A stretch of 64,000 bases of DNA from Symbiodinium natans. Lineage: Eukaryota > Sar > Dinophyceae > Suessiales > Symbiodiniaceae. The notes under the pieces were generated by a model, which saw nothing but the letters and a program-made list of their open reading frames with translations, searched no databases and had not been told where the DNA came from. Location of the stretch: assembly GCA_905221605.1 (NCBI GenBank), contig CAJNDS010002695.1:236884-300883 (forward strand). Direction: 5' to 3'. Positions 21,066 through 30,690 of the stretch are shown in pieces. How positions within the stretch are numbered: the stretch's first letter is position 1; every line of letters starts with the position of its first letter. The translations under genes and the position numbers were made by a program.

Positions 21066-21288
21066 GGTAAGAGTTTTGTTTTTGCTGTTGATGCATTTTG
21101 CTGTTGCTGCGGCGGGAGGAGGAGGGTGGGGGTTGTTTTTGCTATTGGTGTTAGTTGTCTTTGCTTTTGGTGCGGGGGGGTGCTAAGCGCAAAACGCATC
21201 CCGTCGCACCAAAAGGAAAAAAAGCAAAGAACGCAAAGAACGCAGCAACAGGAAGAAAGCATCAGCAGCAAAAACAAACACTCTTACC
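21066..21288. repeat. Foldback (long imperfect inverted repeat), MITE-like
   Basis: The left arm (GGTAAGAGTTTTGTTTTTGC at 21067) is the reverse complement of the right arm (GCAAAAACAAACACTCTTAC up to about 21287). Pairing continues inward through TTGATGC/GCATCAG, CTGTTGCTGCG/CGCAGCAACAG and CTTTTGGTGCG/CGCACCAAAAG. The stem is roughly 85-100 bp with small bulges and almost no loop. It may be a miniature transposable element, or an introner-type insertion of the sort known in dinoflagellates. Confidence 0.7.
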
Positions 21289-21449
21289 CATTTGGGACCC
21301 CACTTTCAGATGGCGTAGTCCCAGCAGCCGTTTTGCTCAGTTCCAGGCGACTCGCTGTTGGGAAAAATGCTGAGTAGGCAGACGGTCGACAAAGCCTCAT
21401 CAGCTCGAGGCAGGACGTGGGAGATCACAATCTCAGAGGTTAGAGTTGC

Positions 21450-21677
21450 TTGCAAGAGGCTGGTGTACATGTCGCAATGTGTGGCAGTGTCGCGTTGAGC
21501 CTTTTTGGGCCTCCAGGCTTCCCCATGCAGCGACATGTCGATGGATTTGCAAAGATCTCGCGCACGAGCGAGCCAAGGCGAGACGATCTAAGGAACGCAG
21601 ACTCAAGCATCCAGGTTGATGCACTCCGAGGCTTTTGTCGGAAGATTGACCTTCTGCTTGATTGGCTCAGGCAATGA
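21450..21677 (+). CDS. Possible terminal exon, unknown protein
   Basis: A 75-codon frame reads HVDGFAKISRTSEPRRDDLR, then NADSSIQVDALRGFCRKIDL and LLDWLRQ before TGA. The C-terminal part is amphipathic and protein-like. The stretch around 21630 is also open in other frames. Acceptors within it make a shorter exon possible, for example CATCCAG|G at about 21616. No family recognised. Confidence 0.35.
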   Translation: MQEAGVHVAMCGSVALSLFGPPGFPMQRHVDGFAKISRTSEPRRDDLRNADSSIQVDALRGFCRKIDLLLDWLRQ

Positions 21678-22365
21678 GATCCTTTACGTGAGCTTTGACC
21701 AGGCCAGTGCTGCCGGGAGTCGCAGAATGCACGGCCACTCCATGTGTGTTGCATGGGAGTGCGCAGGCGTTATCCTTTGCGGAATTCCGACCAGTGTCTC
21801 CGCACTTATCCGAAACTTGCCTGCCTTCTCGCATATGCTAGAACACTGTGATTCTATTTGCATCTCAGCTGTGACACTGGGTGGGTTGAGAGGACATCAC
21901 CTGCTTCGTCTGCGGGACCGAGGGCGGATTCCGTGTCTGCAGGACGGGGCCTGTTGTATCCATGCTGCTGCCAAGAACACCAGCACCCAGCACTCCCAAC
22001 ATCCTTGGAACCTCACCTTACTGAGGCTCGACGTCGTAAGCCGAATTGCCCATTACACTGATCATGGAATGGCAGCTACTGCACCCGCACTTTCAGGACC
22101 CTTTCCACCTGACTTTCAGAAGAGATTTCGAGGAGCCTCAGCGATGTTGAGTTCACAACTTCGTCGAAGCCCAAGCCGAAGCATTGATTCCACGAGTATA
22201 AAGATTGTATCCACTGTACCGGAGCCATATATGGAGCCCTGCATTGCGTGCCAAGCTCGCACAGGATGGCAGCGTCTATATAAGTCGTTCGTATGCTGGT
22301 GGCCTGTCGCACTTGTCGGCTTGCGCGCACTGTTAGCCGAATTTAGCAGTACCGGTAGCTGTTGA
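21616..22365 (+). CDS. Open frame of 249 aa, unknown, low confidence
   Basis: The frame is open for 249 codons from an ATG, but its composition (many Ser, Arg, Cys, His) and the absence of a domain make it doubtful. It overlaps the better-looking frame ending at 21677. It lies just upstream of the secreted-protein gene and could simply be stop-poor intergenic DNA. Confidence 0.2.
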   Translation: MMHSEAFVGRLTFCLIGSGNEILYVSFDQASAAGSRRMHGHSMCVAWECAGVILCGIPTSVSALIRNLPAFSHMLEHCDSICISAVTLGGLRGHHLLRLRDRGRIPCLQDGACCIHAAAKNTSTQHSQHPWNLTLLRLDVVSRIAHYTDHGMAATAPALSGPFPPDFQKRFRGASAMLSSQLRRSPSRSIDSTSIKIVSTVPEPYMEPCIACQARTGWQRLYKSFVCWWPVALVGLRALLAEFSSTGSC

Positions 22366-22472
22366 GATGCACTGCAGTGTTAGTCGGGTTTACTGCACTT
22401 TCGGCTCTCTTGGAGAAGTGAAGCCTTGACGATGCTGAATTCACCGGCGGCAAAGGTCCGCCAGCAAGTGCG

Positions 22473-24500
22473 ATGTTTGTGATTTGGAGAGCGGCCATTG
22501 TCGGCCTGTTGGTTGGGACATATTCATGTCTTGGTGAACCTGAGTGCGAAGCAGCAGATGAGATGGCGCATCTTCAATACCAGAAAACCCAAGATGTTCA
22601 GGGGCCCTTCTGTCCTCTGAGTGTCCTGAACTCTGGGGATTGTATTGGAGACGGCGCATGCCTGCGCTGTGAGCCTTCAGCAGACGGGATGAAGATCCCG
22701 ACGAACGACAGCAACGGCTTTCCCAGCGGGTTTCTCTACTGTTTCAACGACCCGCCCCCGATCAACGAGGCTGCAACCTGCACCATCGAACGGAACAACA
22801 TCAATTCCTACTCTTTCCAGAATCCGAATAATTACTTAAACTGTACGGGACCCTCCGCCTGCTTCGGCTTCCGACTCAGAGACTTCTCGGCTTTGTGTTG
22901 CGATGGGAACCAAGCGTGCCGGAACGATGACCGCCTTGTTTTACCCAACGAGTTCCGCCTCGTCAAGGGGAATCCGAACTGTGACCAGGACGTTTGTTGC
23001 CGAGGCATCAGATCCTGCAGTAATGGAGCCATCATCTCCGGAGCCCGCTCAGCAGCTTGTCGCAGTTTCAATGCCTGCGAAGAGGCCAACATGTTTCTCT
23101 CCAAGGACTTGTTCTGTTCCCGCCCCGTCGCATGTCGGCGAGGCAACTTCAGCTTTTCCGGAGGTGGGTCTCACTGCGTCCAATGCCTCGATGCCGGTAG
23201 TCCCATAGAACCCTTCGCACAGCCCTGCGAAGAGAGCCAGATGTCCTTCAATGCTGGCAACGCAGAGCTGCAATGTGCTCGAAACACTTGCAACAACTCG
23301 GTGATTTCATTGACTGGATCAGCATGTGTCCACATCCGGTGCGAAGACAGTATTAGTTGTGGCAGCATGGCCGTCAATGATGACGATTCAAGTAGCAACT
23401 CCTGCTTCTGCAGTGGTCCTGGATGCAGCAATTTGGTGGGGACCTTGACTTGCAACGAACCGTCGACGGCGTCCCCATGTGGCGAGAACATCTGCAAGAG
23501 CGATGGAACTCCATCGGCTTTCTGCGACCGAGGCTTGGCCGATCCGCCTGATTGCTCCTCGTGCGCCACGGGGGGTGGCATGCATGGCGATCCACACATC
23601 TCCACTTTGGATGGACGCAGTTATACGGTGCGAGCTCAAGGGAACTTTCTACTCTGGGGCTTTTCCGGTTTGGATGCCGAAATTCAGTCAGAGAAGGGCC
23701 TCATGAAAAAAGTTCCACTGGATTTCCGAATCTATGCCAACTACGCAGGCCAAAAGTCTTGGGCAAAGGGAATTCTCTTGGTTGACCACTCCGGAGTCAC
23801 AGAGCCGCGCAAGGCTTTGGAGTTCACGTCCCAGGACTGCGCCTGGAAGACCAAAACGGGGCTTGACAGCTGGCAAACTTTGAAATTGAAGAAGGATGAT
23901 GCCGGCTTCCTCCAGAATCTAGTGGATGCTGACGGTGCCATCTTTGGTGCTTTCAAGGTGACGAAGTCTGCGAAAGGAGCTCCAGGCGCCTTCCTGCACA
24001 GCGTGCAGCTGTTTATGGGCACACAAAGCGGATTGACAGAAATTGCGCAGCTATGGGTAACATGCAGGGCAGGTACTCGCCTCGCAGCCAAGCTGAAAAT
24101 GTCCAGTGTGGTGCAGAATCGCTTTGTCACGGGAGAACTTGCTCTTAGCGGCCACTCTTCTCTCGTGACAGGTTCCACGAAACGCAGAGGAGTGAGCCTC
24201 GCGACGTCAGACATGGAGTTTGCAGAGCACTCAGGCTGGAGGAATCTGGGTGGGAGTGAGACAGCCGCAACCTACTTGGCATCGATGCAAGAAGTTGCGC
24301 ACCTGAGTTTGCTAGCTGTGAATCGCTGCGCCGCCGAAGAGAGAACCGAAGCTGTGAAGATGTGCCAAAAACACTTAGCCAAATCAGGAAATACCGCAGC
24401 ACAAGAGAATTTCTTAGCTGACTGTGCCTTCGACATTTGTGGCGATGGCGGCGAAGCTGCCGCCCAGCTTGCAGCAGATCTGCTCAACTTTGGAGAGTGA
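22473..24500 (+). CDS. Secreted Cys-rich protein with von Willebrand factor D-like domain, intact single exon
   Basis: At 675 codons this is the only long uninterrupted gene. Residues 1-21 (MFVIWRAAIVGLLVGTYSCLG) form a signal peptide with cleavage likely before EPEC. Residues ~24-366 are packed with cysteines in a loose repeat (CRGIRSCSNGAIISGARSAA, CRSFNACEEANMFLSKD, CRRGNFSFSGGGSHC), suggesting a disulfide-bonded or beta-helical extracellular region. From ~368, GGGMHGDPHISTLDGRSYTV and AQGNFLLWGF match the start of a vWD domain (GDPH-x-x-T-x-DG-x-x-Y); the domain runs to ~560. The C-terminus reads CAFDICGDGGEAAAQLAADL. The absence of introns is unusual here and suggests origin as a processed retrocopy. 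Role unknown; adhesion or a cell-surface matrix is plausible from the architecture. Confidence 0.9.
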   Translation: MFVIWRAAIVGLLVGTYSCLGEPECEAADEMAHLQYQKTQDVQGPFCPLSVLNSGDCIGDGACLRCEPSADGMKIPTNDSNGFPSGFLYCFNDPPPINEAATCTIERNNINSYSFQNPNNYLNCTGPSACFGFRLRDFSALCCDGNQACRNDDRLVLPNEFRLVKGNPNCDQDVCCRGIRSCSNGAIISGARSAACRSFNACEEANMFLSKDLFCSRPVACRRGNFSFSGGGSHCVQCLDAGSPIEPFAQPCEESQMSFNAGNAELQCARNTCNNSVISLTGSACVHIRCEDSISCGSMAVNDDDSSSNSCFCSGPGCSNLVGTLTCNEPSTASPCGENICKSDGTPSAFCDRGLADPPDCSSCATGGGMHGDPHISTLDGRSYTVRAQGNFLLWGFSGLDAEIQSEKGLMKKVPLDFRIYANYAGQKSWAKGILLVDHSGVTEPRKALEFTSQDCAWKTKTGLDSWQTLKLKKDDAGFLQNLVDADGAIFGAFKVTKSAKGAPGAFLHSVQLFMGTQSGLTEIAQLWVTCRAGTRLAAKLKMSSVVQNRFVTGELALSGHSSLVTGSTKRRGVSLATSDMEFAEHSGWRNLGGSETAATYLASMQEVAHLSLLAVNRCAAEERTEAVKMCQKHLAKSGNTAAQENFLADCAFDICGDGGEAAAQLAADLLNFGE

Positions 24501-24518
24501 GAAGCGGCCGATTGGTTG

Positions 24519-24690
24519 TGCCTTCAACTTTTGTCTGTGCCGGGCGGTGAAATTGCCACCCAGCTTGTGCCAGATCTGCTCAAGTTTGGAGCAGAATGTA
24601 AACTTATAATTCGCAGAAGCCTATGGTGCCTTCGACATGCGCGCCGGTGGCGGTGAGATTGCCGCCCAGCTTGAGGCAGAAAGTCCTTAA
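24519..24690 (+). pseudogene. Two degenerate repeats of the preceding gene's last ~75 bp
   Basis: The segment coding the C-terminus (24424-24498: GTGCCTTCGACATTTG to CTGCTCAACTTTGGAG) recurs at 24519-24594 and, truncated, at 24628-24688. The third copy still reads CAFDMRAGGGEIAAQLEAES. The copies are out of frame with the gene or beyond its stop. Either the array is an old tandem duplication, or these are remains of a neighbouring paralogue eroded except for its tail. Confidence 0.8.
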
Positions 24691-24809
24691 GTGCTGCATT
24701 CCTTGCCACAAGGCCTTCTCCATGGACTTCCTCTGTCCCTTTTCGTGGCCTTTCGGGCAAAGAGGGAGCTTCCACGAGCAACACGATTTTACCGCTTGAG
24801 TGAACGAAG

Positions 24810-24990
24810 CAAATACGGGCGTAAGAAAAGAATAATGAAGGCCCGACAAATGCTATTTATATTGTGTCTATATTTAAATGCCCGTATTCGTAATGTAGGC
24901 ACGAAATAGGGCATTCATTGGCTTTTTTGTTCACTCATTATATTCACGGCCCGGGATACAATATTGATTGTATTATGGGCCCCACTTTGA
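24810..24990. other. AT-rich segment with small inverted repeats
   Basis: A run of AT-rich sequence contains AATACGGG at 24812 facing CCCGTATT at 24882, and the compact palindrome ATACAAT-ATTG-ATTGTAT at about 24957-24974. It lies downstream of the secreted-protein gene and might include its 3' processing region or a small inserted element. No coding signal. Confidence 0.45.
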
Positions 24991-25019
24991 GACTATATTA
25001 GGGGTTCAGGTTGCAAAAG

Positions 25020-25150
25020 GCCTGGGTTCCTTCAAATCGAAGCATGGAATTGGAGTCCTTGGAAGTTCTGCCTTCGCTGGGTCCCTTGGTGCCCTTCCAG
25101 GGGGACTTCTTGATGATGATGCATCTCGTCATAAACGCTACCAGGTACCT
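25020..25150 (+). CDS. Exon candidate, unknown protein
   Basis: Following AAAG|GCC the frame reads VPSNRSMELESLEVLPSLGP, then LVPFQGDFLMMMHLVINATR, and reaches a CAG|GTACCT boundary near 25141-25147 that could be a donor. The stretch is hydrophobic and protein-like. The family is unknown. Confidence 0.35.
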
Positions 25151-25275
25151 ACTTTCAGACCCTCATTCAGGGCAACAAGCCATAATTACTCCAGCCCAAC
25201 CCCAAAGTCCCCGCTAAAGCCAACTGCAACACAAACCCAAACCCTAAAACCAACGAAGTCCTTGTTTGCCATCAC

Positions 25276-26260
25276 GTGAGGCGGCTGTTTCAGAGGCCGG
25301 GCCTCGGGATGAGACTTTTTGGCTTTATGCGGTTTAGGGGTTCGCTACCTCTCAGGCTCTTGGAGGGTTTAGGGGGTCAAAGGCAGCAGAATGGGATTTC
25401 AGAGCCTTGGGCAGCCTGTGCCAAGTGGCGCCCGACCAGACAAGCCCTTGGCGCAGAAAGAAGACACCCCAGTGCCCGATGTGTCGAATGGGGCTTGCAG
25501 CACCCCATCTCACAGGCACGCGCCGTTCGAAGTCCACCGCACCACATGCAGGCCTGGGGCCTGTGGCTGCACCATGGTATGCGGATTGCATCAAGGGGTC
25601 CTGAGATGTCCTGAGCATGTTCCTGAGCATGCCTTGTGCTGCTGGGTTCAAGCATTTTGCAGAATCATTGCTAGCAGTAGCTCTTCAAGCAGTATCGGCT
25701 GCTTTCGTTCTCACACTCGCGTCGAATCTCTGAGACTACGCAGGCAGGGGCAGCCCAGATTCAGACATGAGATTCTACTCTGCTAGGTTGTGGTGGTGGA
25801 ACATCCGAAGCCAGTGTAGTGCTTCATGGGTTGGGAGCTTGCGCATGCCATCGTCTTCAATATGAAGCAACCATCAGCAACCTCACGCAATATCAGCTCT
25901 TGCAAGGTGCAGACAGTGCAGGACGATGCAGCATCAACTCCGAAAGCCCAAGTATAGCTTCAGTTCTTCTGGTGCAAGGCTGTTTCTTGCCCCATGCCAC
26001 GCAGCACACTAGAGAACACTGTGTCATGGCAAGTCTGCATGAGAAAGAGCCAGCTACTGCGAACCATAAGCCGTGAAAGACGGAGCACCAACCAACTGGC
26101 TAGCCAACACTCGAACGACCTGAATCCATCCGTCGGACCGTAGGTTTAGGAGCGAAACGAAAGAGTTCAAGTCCAGCGTGAGGCCCCCGTTCCTTCTTTC
26201 TTTTCCTTCCGGGGCATAGGTGAGTGTGAATCCCGAGCGGGCCAATGTCCGAGCGCTGTG
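25276..26260. other. No confident gene
   Basis: Several frames are open on both strands (for example 25391-25786 and 25276-25614 on +, 25352-25651 on -), but they overlap in conflicting frames and none shows a domain. One short stretch reads RRKKTPQCPMCRMGLAAPHL (+, about 25460-25520). It resembles half a zinc-binding motif and has no obvious partner cysteines. Confidence 0.35.
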
Positions 26261-26356
26261 CTCTGCTCAGCCAATAAGAACAACGATCAACATTTGGGGC
26301 TGAAGCTGGGCTGGAACAAATAGATCGTCCACGGCGTCGTCATCCACCTCGGCAGC

Positions 26357-26650
26357 CTCGTCAAGGATGTCGCCCGTAACGGTGCCGTCAGCGATGCACG
26401 AATCGACCAAAGTGCGTTCATCCCCTTCGCAAGGTTGGGCAGGAACATCGCAGTCAACGGTGCCATCAACGATGCTCGAGTCGTTCACACTCCATCCATC
26501 CACTTCGCCAGCTACGGCAGGTACGTCGCCCTAAACGTTGCCGTCAACGATGCTCTAAGCATTCACTGTGCCGAAGTCCACTCCGCTAGCTCCGGCACGG
26601 ATGTCGGCCTCAACTTTGCCACCAACGACGCTGAAAACCACCGAGAAACC
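26357..26650 (+). repeat. 78-bp tandem repeat encoding a possible 26-residue repeat, 4 copies
   Basis: Four direct copies of a 78-79-bp unit start at about 26357, 26435, 26513 and 26591. On the plus strand all four read through without a stop as LGRNIAVNGAINDARVVHTP and close variants (LVKDVARNGAVSDARIDQSA, YGRYVALNVAVNDALSIHCA). The conserved core is V-x-x-N-x-A-x-x-DA. The period is an exact number of codons and the frame holds, so it may be a repeat protein. On the minus strand the repeat is interrupted by a stop. Confidence 0.6.
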
Positions 26651-27129
26651 AACTTCCAGGGACGTCGCGGCCACGCTTTTCTAAGTCCGCCATCTCTCTG
26701 CACCCATGCTCGTGGTCGAAGTCATACCAAAGCGCGGCGCTTCAACCCCTACCGGCAGCGGCGTCTGCCAGTATTCTCCATATTTCTCCATGAAGTCACT
26801 GACACAATTGACTCAGCCAGGGCTCCTGCCAGCCTCCTTGAGCTTTCTGTGGTCCTGGTGTGAGCAAGGACCCAGCGAAGGCTGCAGGCTAGAAATTGCG
26901 ATTGCCACGAGGAGACAATCTGAGACAATGGCGAGATAAGGTGAACCAAGTGCTTGGGGTCTGGATCGTCCCAGGCAGGAGATCGCCACCGCGCTACCGC
27001 AGAGACACAAAGTGGCAGATCCCCCCGCCCCTCCGCCGCGATGTTTGTAGGGCCTTAAGACCTTCAAACCCCTCTCCTCAAAAACATTTTTAAAAACATA
27101 AGCCTCTCAAGAACCCCACCTGGCAGACC

Positions 27130-27336
27130 ATGGCTGCCCCTTCGGTTTCGGCTCCTTCTCTCTTTGCGACCTCCTTCGACGCGCTGCCCAAGATTCTTCG
27201 GTATGAAAAGGACGCCCTCCAGGGAAGAGCTGTGGGAGGAATAGCTGTCAGGCTATGCATAGTTTGTGTGCTTTTGTGGAGGTCAGTTAGGGGTTTGAAG
27301 GGACTTAGAATGCCTCAGGCTTTGTTGAGCGCGTGA
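27130..27336 (+). CDS. Possible first exon, unknown
   Basis: ATG in the context GACCATGGC starts MAAPSVSAPSLFATSFDALP and KILRYEKDALQ. The likely coding part ends at CTCCAGG near 27222; the rest resembles intron. No family recognised. The opposite strand holds a 150-codon frame (27283-27735, -) starting MHDRNFTFLLQDGRYVRVNN that overlaps the tail. Which strand is used cannot be decided here. Confidence 0.28.
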   Translation: MAAPSVSAPSLFATSFDALPKILRYEKDALQGRAVGGIAVRLCIVCVLLWRSVRGLKGLRMPQALLSA

Positions 27337-27739
27337 AGAGCTGCTGCAGTTGCTGTCTATGCAGTTTTCTTGCCTAAACAAGCCTGACATACGCCAGTCC
27401 TTGAATGGCATTCCGCCCGAAATGAGTCTTGTGGGACGAGCAGCACGTGAACCCGGGGGTTGTACCCATGTCCGGCTCAAATCAAAGAATCGCAAGTGTG
27501 TCCGAGCAGGCTTAAAGATGCGAAAGTGCCTTGACAGTTGATGGCAGGACAGCCTTTCCCCCAAAGAGCTTGAGGAATGGAGGGCTGGCCTCTTCGGCTG
27601 CAGAAATGAATCACTGGCTCTGAGGTGGTACCCCCTCTCACGAATCATGTGGCACTTCGCTAAATTGATTTCGCAGTTGTTTACCCTAACATATCGACCG
27701 TCTTGTAGCAGGAACGTAAAATTCCTATCATGCATCAGA

Positions 27740-29005
27740 CTCAGAGCCTTGATGCGTCATTGGCATATCTTCGGCCATTGCCCGAAGCTACCCCCTAAGT
27801 CCTGAAACCCTGAGCCTCCACCCATTAAACTGGCAAACAAAAACAACACAACTGGTCCTGAAACCCCCCAAAATAGAAAGAAGCCTTGACACTGAGATTG
27901 TTTTTTGACCCATGGGTGGCCAAACCGAAGCCTAATGCCGAAGCCCGGACAATCCTGAGAGCCCTCAACTCTTGGCCCCCAAACCTTCCAAACATTGCTG
28001 AATTGTAAACGGCATAACTCGCACGAACCCGAATCTCCACACTTCTCAGGCCCAATCCCTCAATCCTACCAGCAGGCGCTCAAATCCCCCGAGCTTCGGG
28101 AATCCCAACACTCAAACTCCCACATCCCAAGCCTTTGATCCTAAACTTTGACAATGTAGATTTTACTGCCCCCTTTTTTATGGGGAAACGGCCCTGTGGA
28201 GTCCTAAACTGCCACCATCTCGGCCGCCGCCATGTGAAGCAAGGCGTTGCTTGGGAGGGAGAGCTGGACATGCAGCCGCTGGCCATTGTTGAGCGTCCAG
28301 GGTTTAGGGATAGTATTAGAGTCTTATTGGAGTTATCATCTGCGCTTTTCGAGGGATATTCTGGCTCTTAGAGGAGGTTACAAGTGGACAGGCCTGAGTC
28401 TGCAAATCGTTGCAGGATGTCTCAGTAGGATGTCTATGGTTGCAGCAGATAGCCTCCTCAGATGGGGTTCAGACATATGTACATGGATTGTGTTTAAGAG
28501 CTCTGAGGATTCGCAGGGGCTTCTCAACTTCAAATCGGGGGTCCAATTCCTACTCTGGTTTCCGTCGCCTTTTTTCTGATCTGGCTACGCCCCTGTCATC
28601 ACATGCTGATCTATAGCTTTGGCCCAGCTAGCTTGTAGGCTGCACCGTCCTGCGTGTCTAGGAACGAGCTCCGCCTGCGCCGCGAAGCGTTCCTTGGCCA
28701 AGCGGACTGTTGGGAGCGGCATCAGCATTGTTCTTGAGAGAGCCTAAGGTTTTAGGGTTTGAGGGTTTTAGAGGCTGCTCGAGAGTCGCAGGGGGAGGGG
28801 GGGGGAGGGGTCACAGTTTGGGGTTTGATGCGGGACGCAGGCATTGTGTGCAGATCCTACTTGCTCCTTGATGGCCCCTGTAGACCTCTAAGATGTTAAA
28901 AGCTCGAACCGAAAGCGCCTAAACCCTGTATAAACCCGACAAACCCTGTAAATTTCATAAATCCTAAGCCCCCTAAGCCCCCTAAACCCTAAAATCCAAA
29001 ATCGA
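27740..29005. other. Intron-like region rich in CCCTAAA and TTTAGGG variants
   Basis: Long stretches consist of degenerate CCCTAAA (27780-28130 and 28917-28996) and TTTAGGG (28744-28772) with few coding features. A weak exon candidate at 28661-28720 (+) reads NELRLRREAFLGQADCWER after CTAG|G. A G-tract occurs at 28791-28809. Confidence 0.45.
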
Positions 29006-29010
29006 CCCAG

Positions 29011-29096
29011 GGTGTTGTGGAGCGATCCGACCCTCGTCGACCTGGACGACCAGAGCCGCATGTGGGAGATATTGCAGATGGGTGCCCAGCCTAATG
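29011..29096 (+). CDS. Exon of unknown protein
   Basis: Between GACCCAG|G and donor GTAGGG (29097) the frame reads VLWSDPTLVDLDDQSRMWEI and LQMGAQPN with no stop. The intron end upstream is CCCTAAACCCTAAAATCC and the intron start downstream is GGTTCAGGGTCGGGCTTGG. This is the pattern of C-rich telomere-like tract, exon, then G-rich tract seen elsewhere. The family is unknown. Confidence 0.5.
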
Positions 29097-29534
29097 GTAG
29101 GGTTCAGGGTCGGGCTTGGGGTGTAAGTTAGGGTTTATCGGTTTATGGGTTTATGGGTTTTGGTGTAGGCTGCGAGCTTTCACAAATGCTAAGCCTGTTT
29201 CCAGGGCTTGGCTGCGATCCGCCAAGTTCAAGAGGCAGGCAGCAAAGATGATCTTCACTTCTCCTGAGTATCCTCCCACACTAATGTCTGGGGGCAAAGT
29301 GGTTAGGAGTTGTCTCTTGACTGTCGCAGGTGCCATGTAGTTCAACTCAGCTTTTGTTGCTGAACACGGCAAGAAGTCCATCTCCAGCAGCCCTTGCAAT
29401 TGACAGGCTTGAGACCCTAAACACTAAGCCCTAACCCCCCTAAACTCTACTCCACTACTCCACCCCTGAACTCTATATCTTGAACCCCCTAACCCCAAAT
29501 GCCGAGCAGCTTCCCACGAGCTTCCGGTTGCCTA

Positions 29535-29601
29535 CTATATATATATATATACAAATATGTACATGTTTGTTCTTTATGGTCATATATATATATATATACA
29601 C
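29535..29601. repeat. TA microsatellites
   Basis: Two short TA tracts (about 29536-29552 and 29582-29600) flank a T-rich spacer. Non-coding. Confidence 0.85.
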
Positions 29602-29814
29602 ACACCCCCTTATTCTGCAGATGTTCAGAGGCCAGTGCTGCCAGAAGAACCCACTTGGAACCCTCCCAACCATGCCCTGAATCCCCACCGATCCTGTCGG
29701 AGTCCATTTCCGAGTTCGTGGCCTAGCCAGTACGACAGTGCAACTCTACGTAAATCTGGTGTATAGAGACCCTCAACCCCAAACCTTAAGCCCGAAACCA
29801 TAGCACACGTGATG

Positions 29815-29960
29815 CCAAGGCTTCCAGCAAGTTGAAGACATCCTGGACAGCTCCATGACACAGATCAGTCAGGTTTCGGGGCCGGTTGTTGATAACTCGG
29901 TCTGAATCCGGCGAAGCCACGTACCAGATTCCAGACTTTCGAGGTTGAACTTTTTGTTGC
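29815..29960 (-). CDS. Exon candidate, minus strand, unknown
   Basis: On the minus strand the stretch reads SGIWYVASPDSDRVINNRPR, then NLTDLCHGAVQDVFNLLEAL, with a convincing amphipathic pattern. It lies next to a good plus-strand frame (30060-30390). Both cannot belong to one gene. Splice limits unclear. Confidence 0.35.
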
Positions 29961-30059
29961 CAGGTTTTGTCTGGAGATTGAGATTTTGTGGGTCTCACTG
30001 GTGCCCTACATGATAACAAGCAACATATACCATAAACGAGGCCCATATACTTTAGATCA

Positions 30060-30390
30060 GCCCTCATGCGTAGCTTTAAATGCGCTGGAGGGGGCCCTGC
30101 CTTGGGTCCGAGGTGCGAACCTTGGCCACTACTACGACTACTTCCTGGCAAAGGGCTTCTTCTACGGCGCAAGAATGCGGGGGATGTCACGCAAATTTCT
30201 GGCAGCAGCCTCAGAATTCATTCTTGACACGGGTCAATGGTCTATCATGGAAGTCCGAAAGTGTTGGCATGATGAACTGTCAACAAACGCAAACTGTATG
30301 TGGATGGATCTGCTGATGATCGCTGCCGCTGTTGATCCTTCTGGTAGTGCTAAACTCCCCAAACCCCGAAATTCCAAGCCCAAATCCTGA
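30060..30390 (+). CDS. Exon candidate, plus strand, unknown
   Basis: The plus frame reads PWVRGANLGHYYDYFLAKGF, then FYGARMRGMSRKFLAAASEF and ILDTGQWSIMEVRKCWHDEL before entering intron-like CCCCAAACCCCGAAATTCC at about 30355. The aromatic-rich helical text is protein-like over at least 85 codons. The family is not recognised. The exon probably starts near an AG around 30090-30115. Confidence 0.45.
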
Positions 30391-30597
30391 ACACATTCGG
30401 AGCTTGGGGGACTAAGCTTTTCGTGTTGAAGGGCTCAGTGACCACCGAATGCAGAGGGACACTTCGAAAGATAACCTGCTAGCATGAACGCTTGCATTTT
30501 TCCGCAAACTGCTGTAATGCCTGATCATCGTAGGAACCACGAATTATCGTACCCCTACTCTAGGAAAGCCCCCCCCCATGTGTTTCAATCTCGCAAG

Positions 30598-30690
30598 GAA
30601 GAGAAGATGCCGGCCATCACCGATGAATATGAGAAGGATGCCGAGGGTGCAGCTTATGATGCCCAGTGGCACATGCATTCTTCATTCTAG
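30598..30690 (+). CDS. Possible terminal exon, unknown protein
   Basis: CTCGCAAG|G opens EEKMPAITDEYEKDAEGAAY, then DAQWHMHSSF and TAG at 30688-30690. The acidic, coherent text and the clean acceptor support it. It may be the end of the gene with exons at 29.0 and 30.1 kb, but that link is inference only. Confidence 0.42.
   Translation, partial: EEKMPAITDEYEKDAEGAAYDAQWHMHSSF

Noticed and set aside
22380-22472. Possible relict dinoflagellate spliced leader before the 675-aa gene (CACTTTCGGCTCTCTTGGAG)
   Set aside because: Only about nine bases resemble the leader's 3' end (TTTTGGCTCAAG) and the rest does not fit, so it is not distinguishable from chance.
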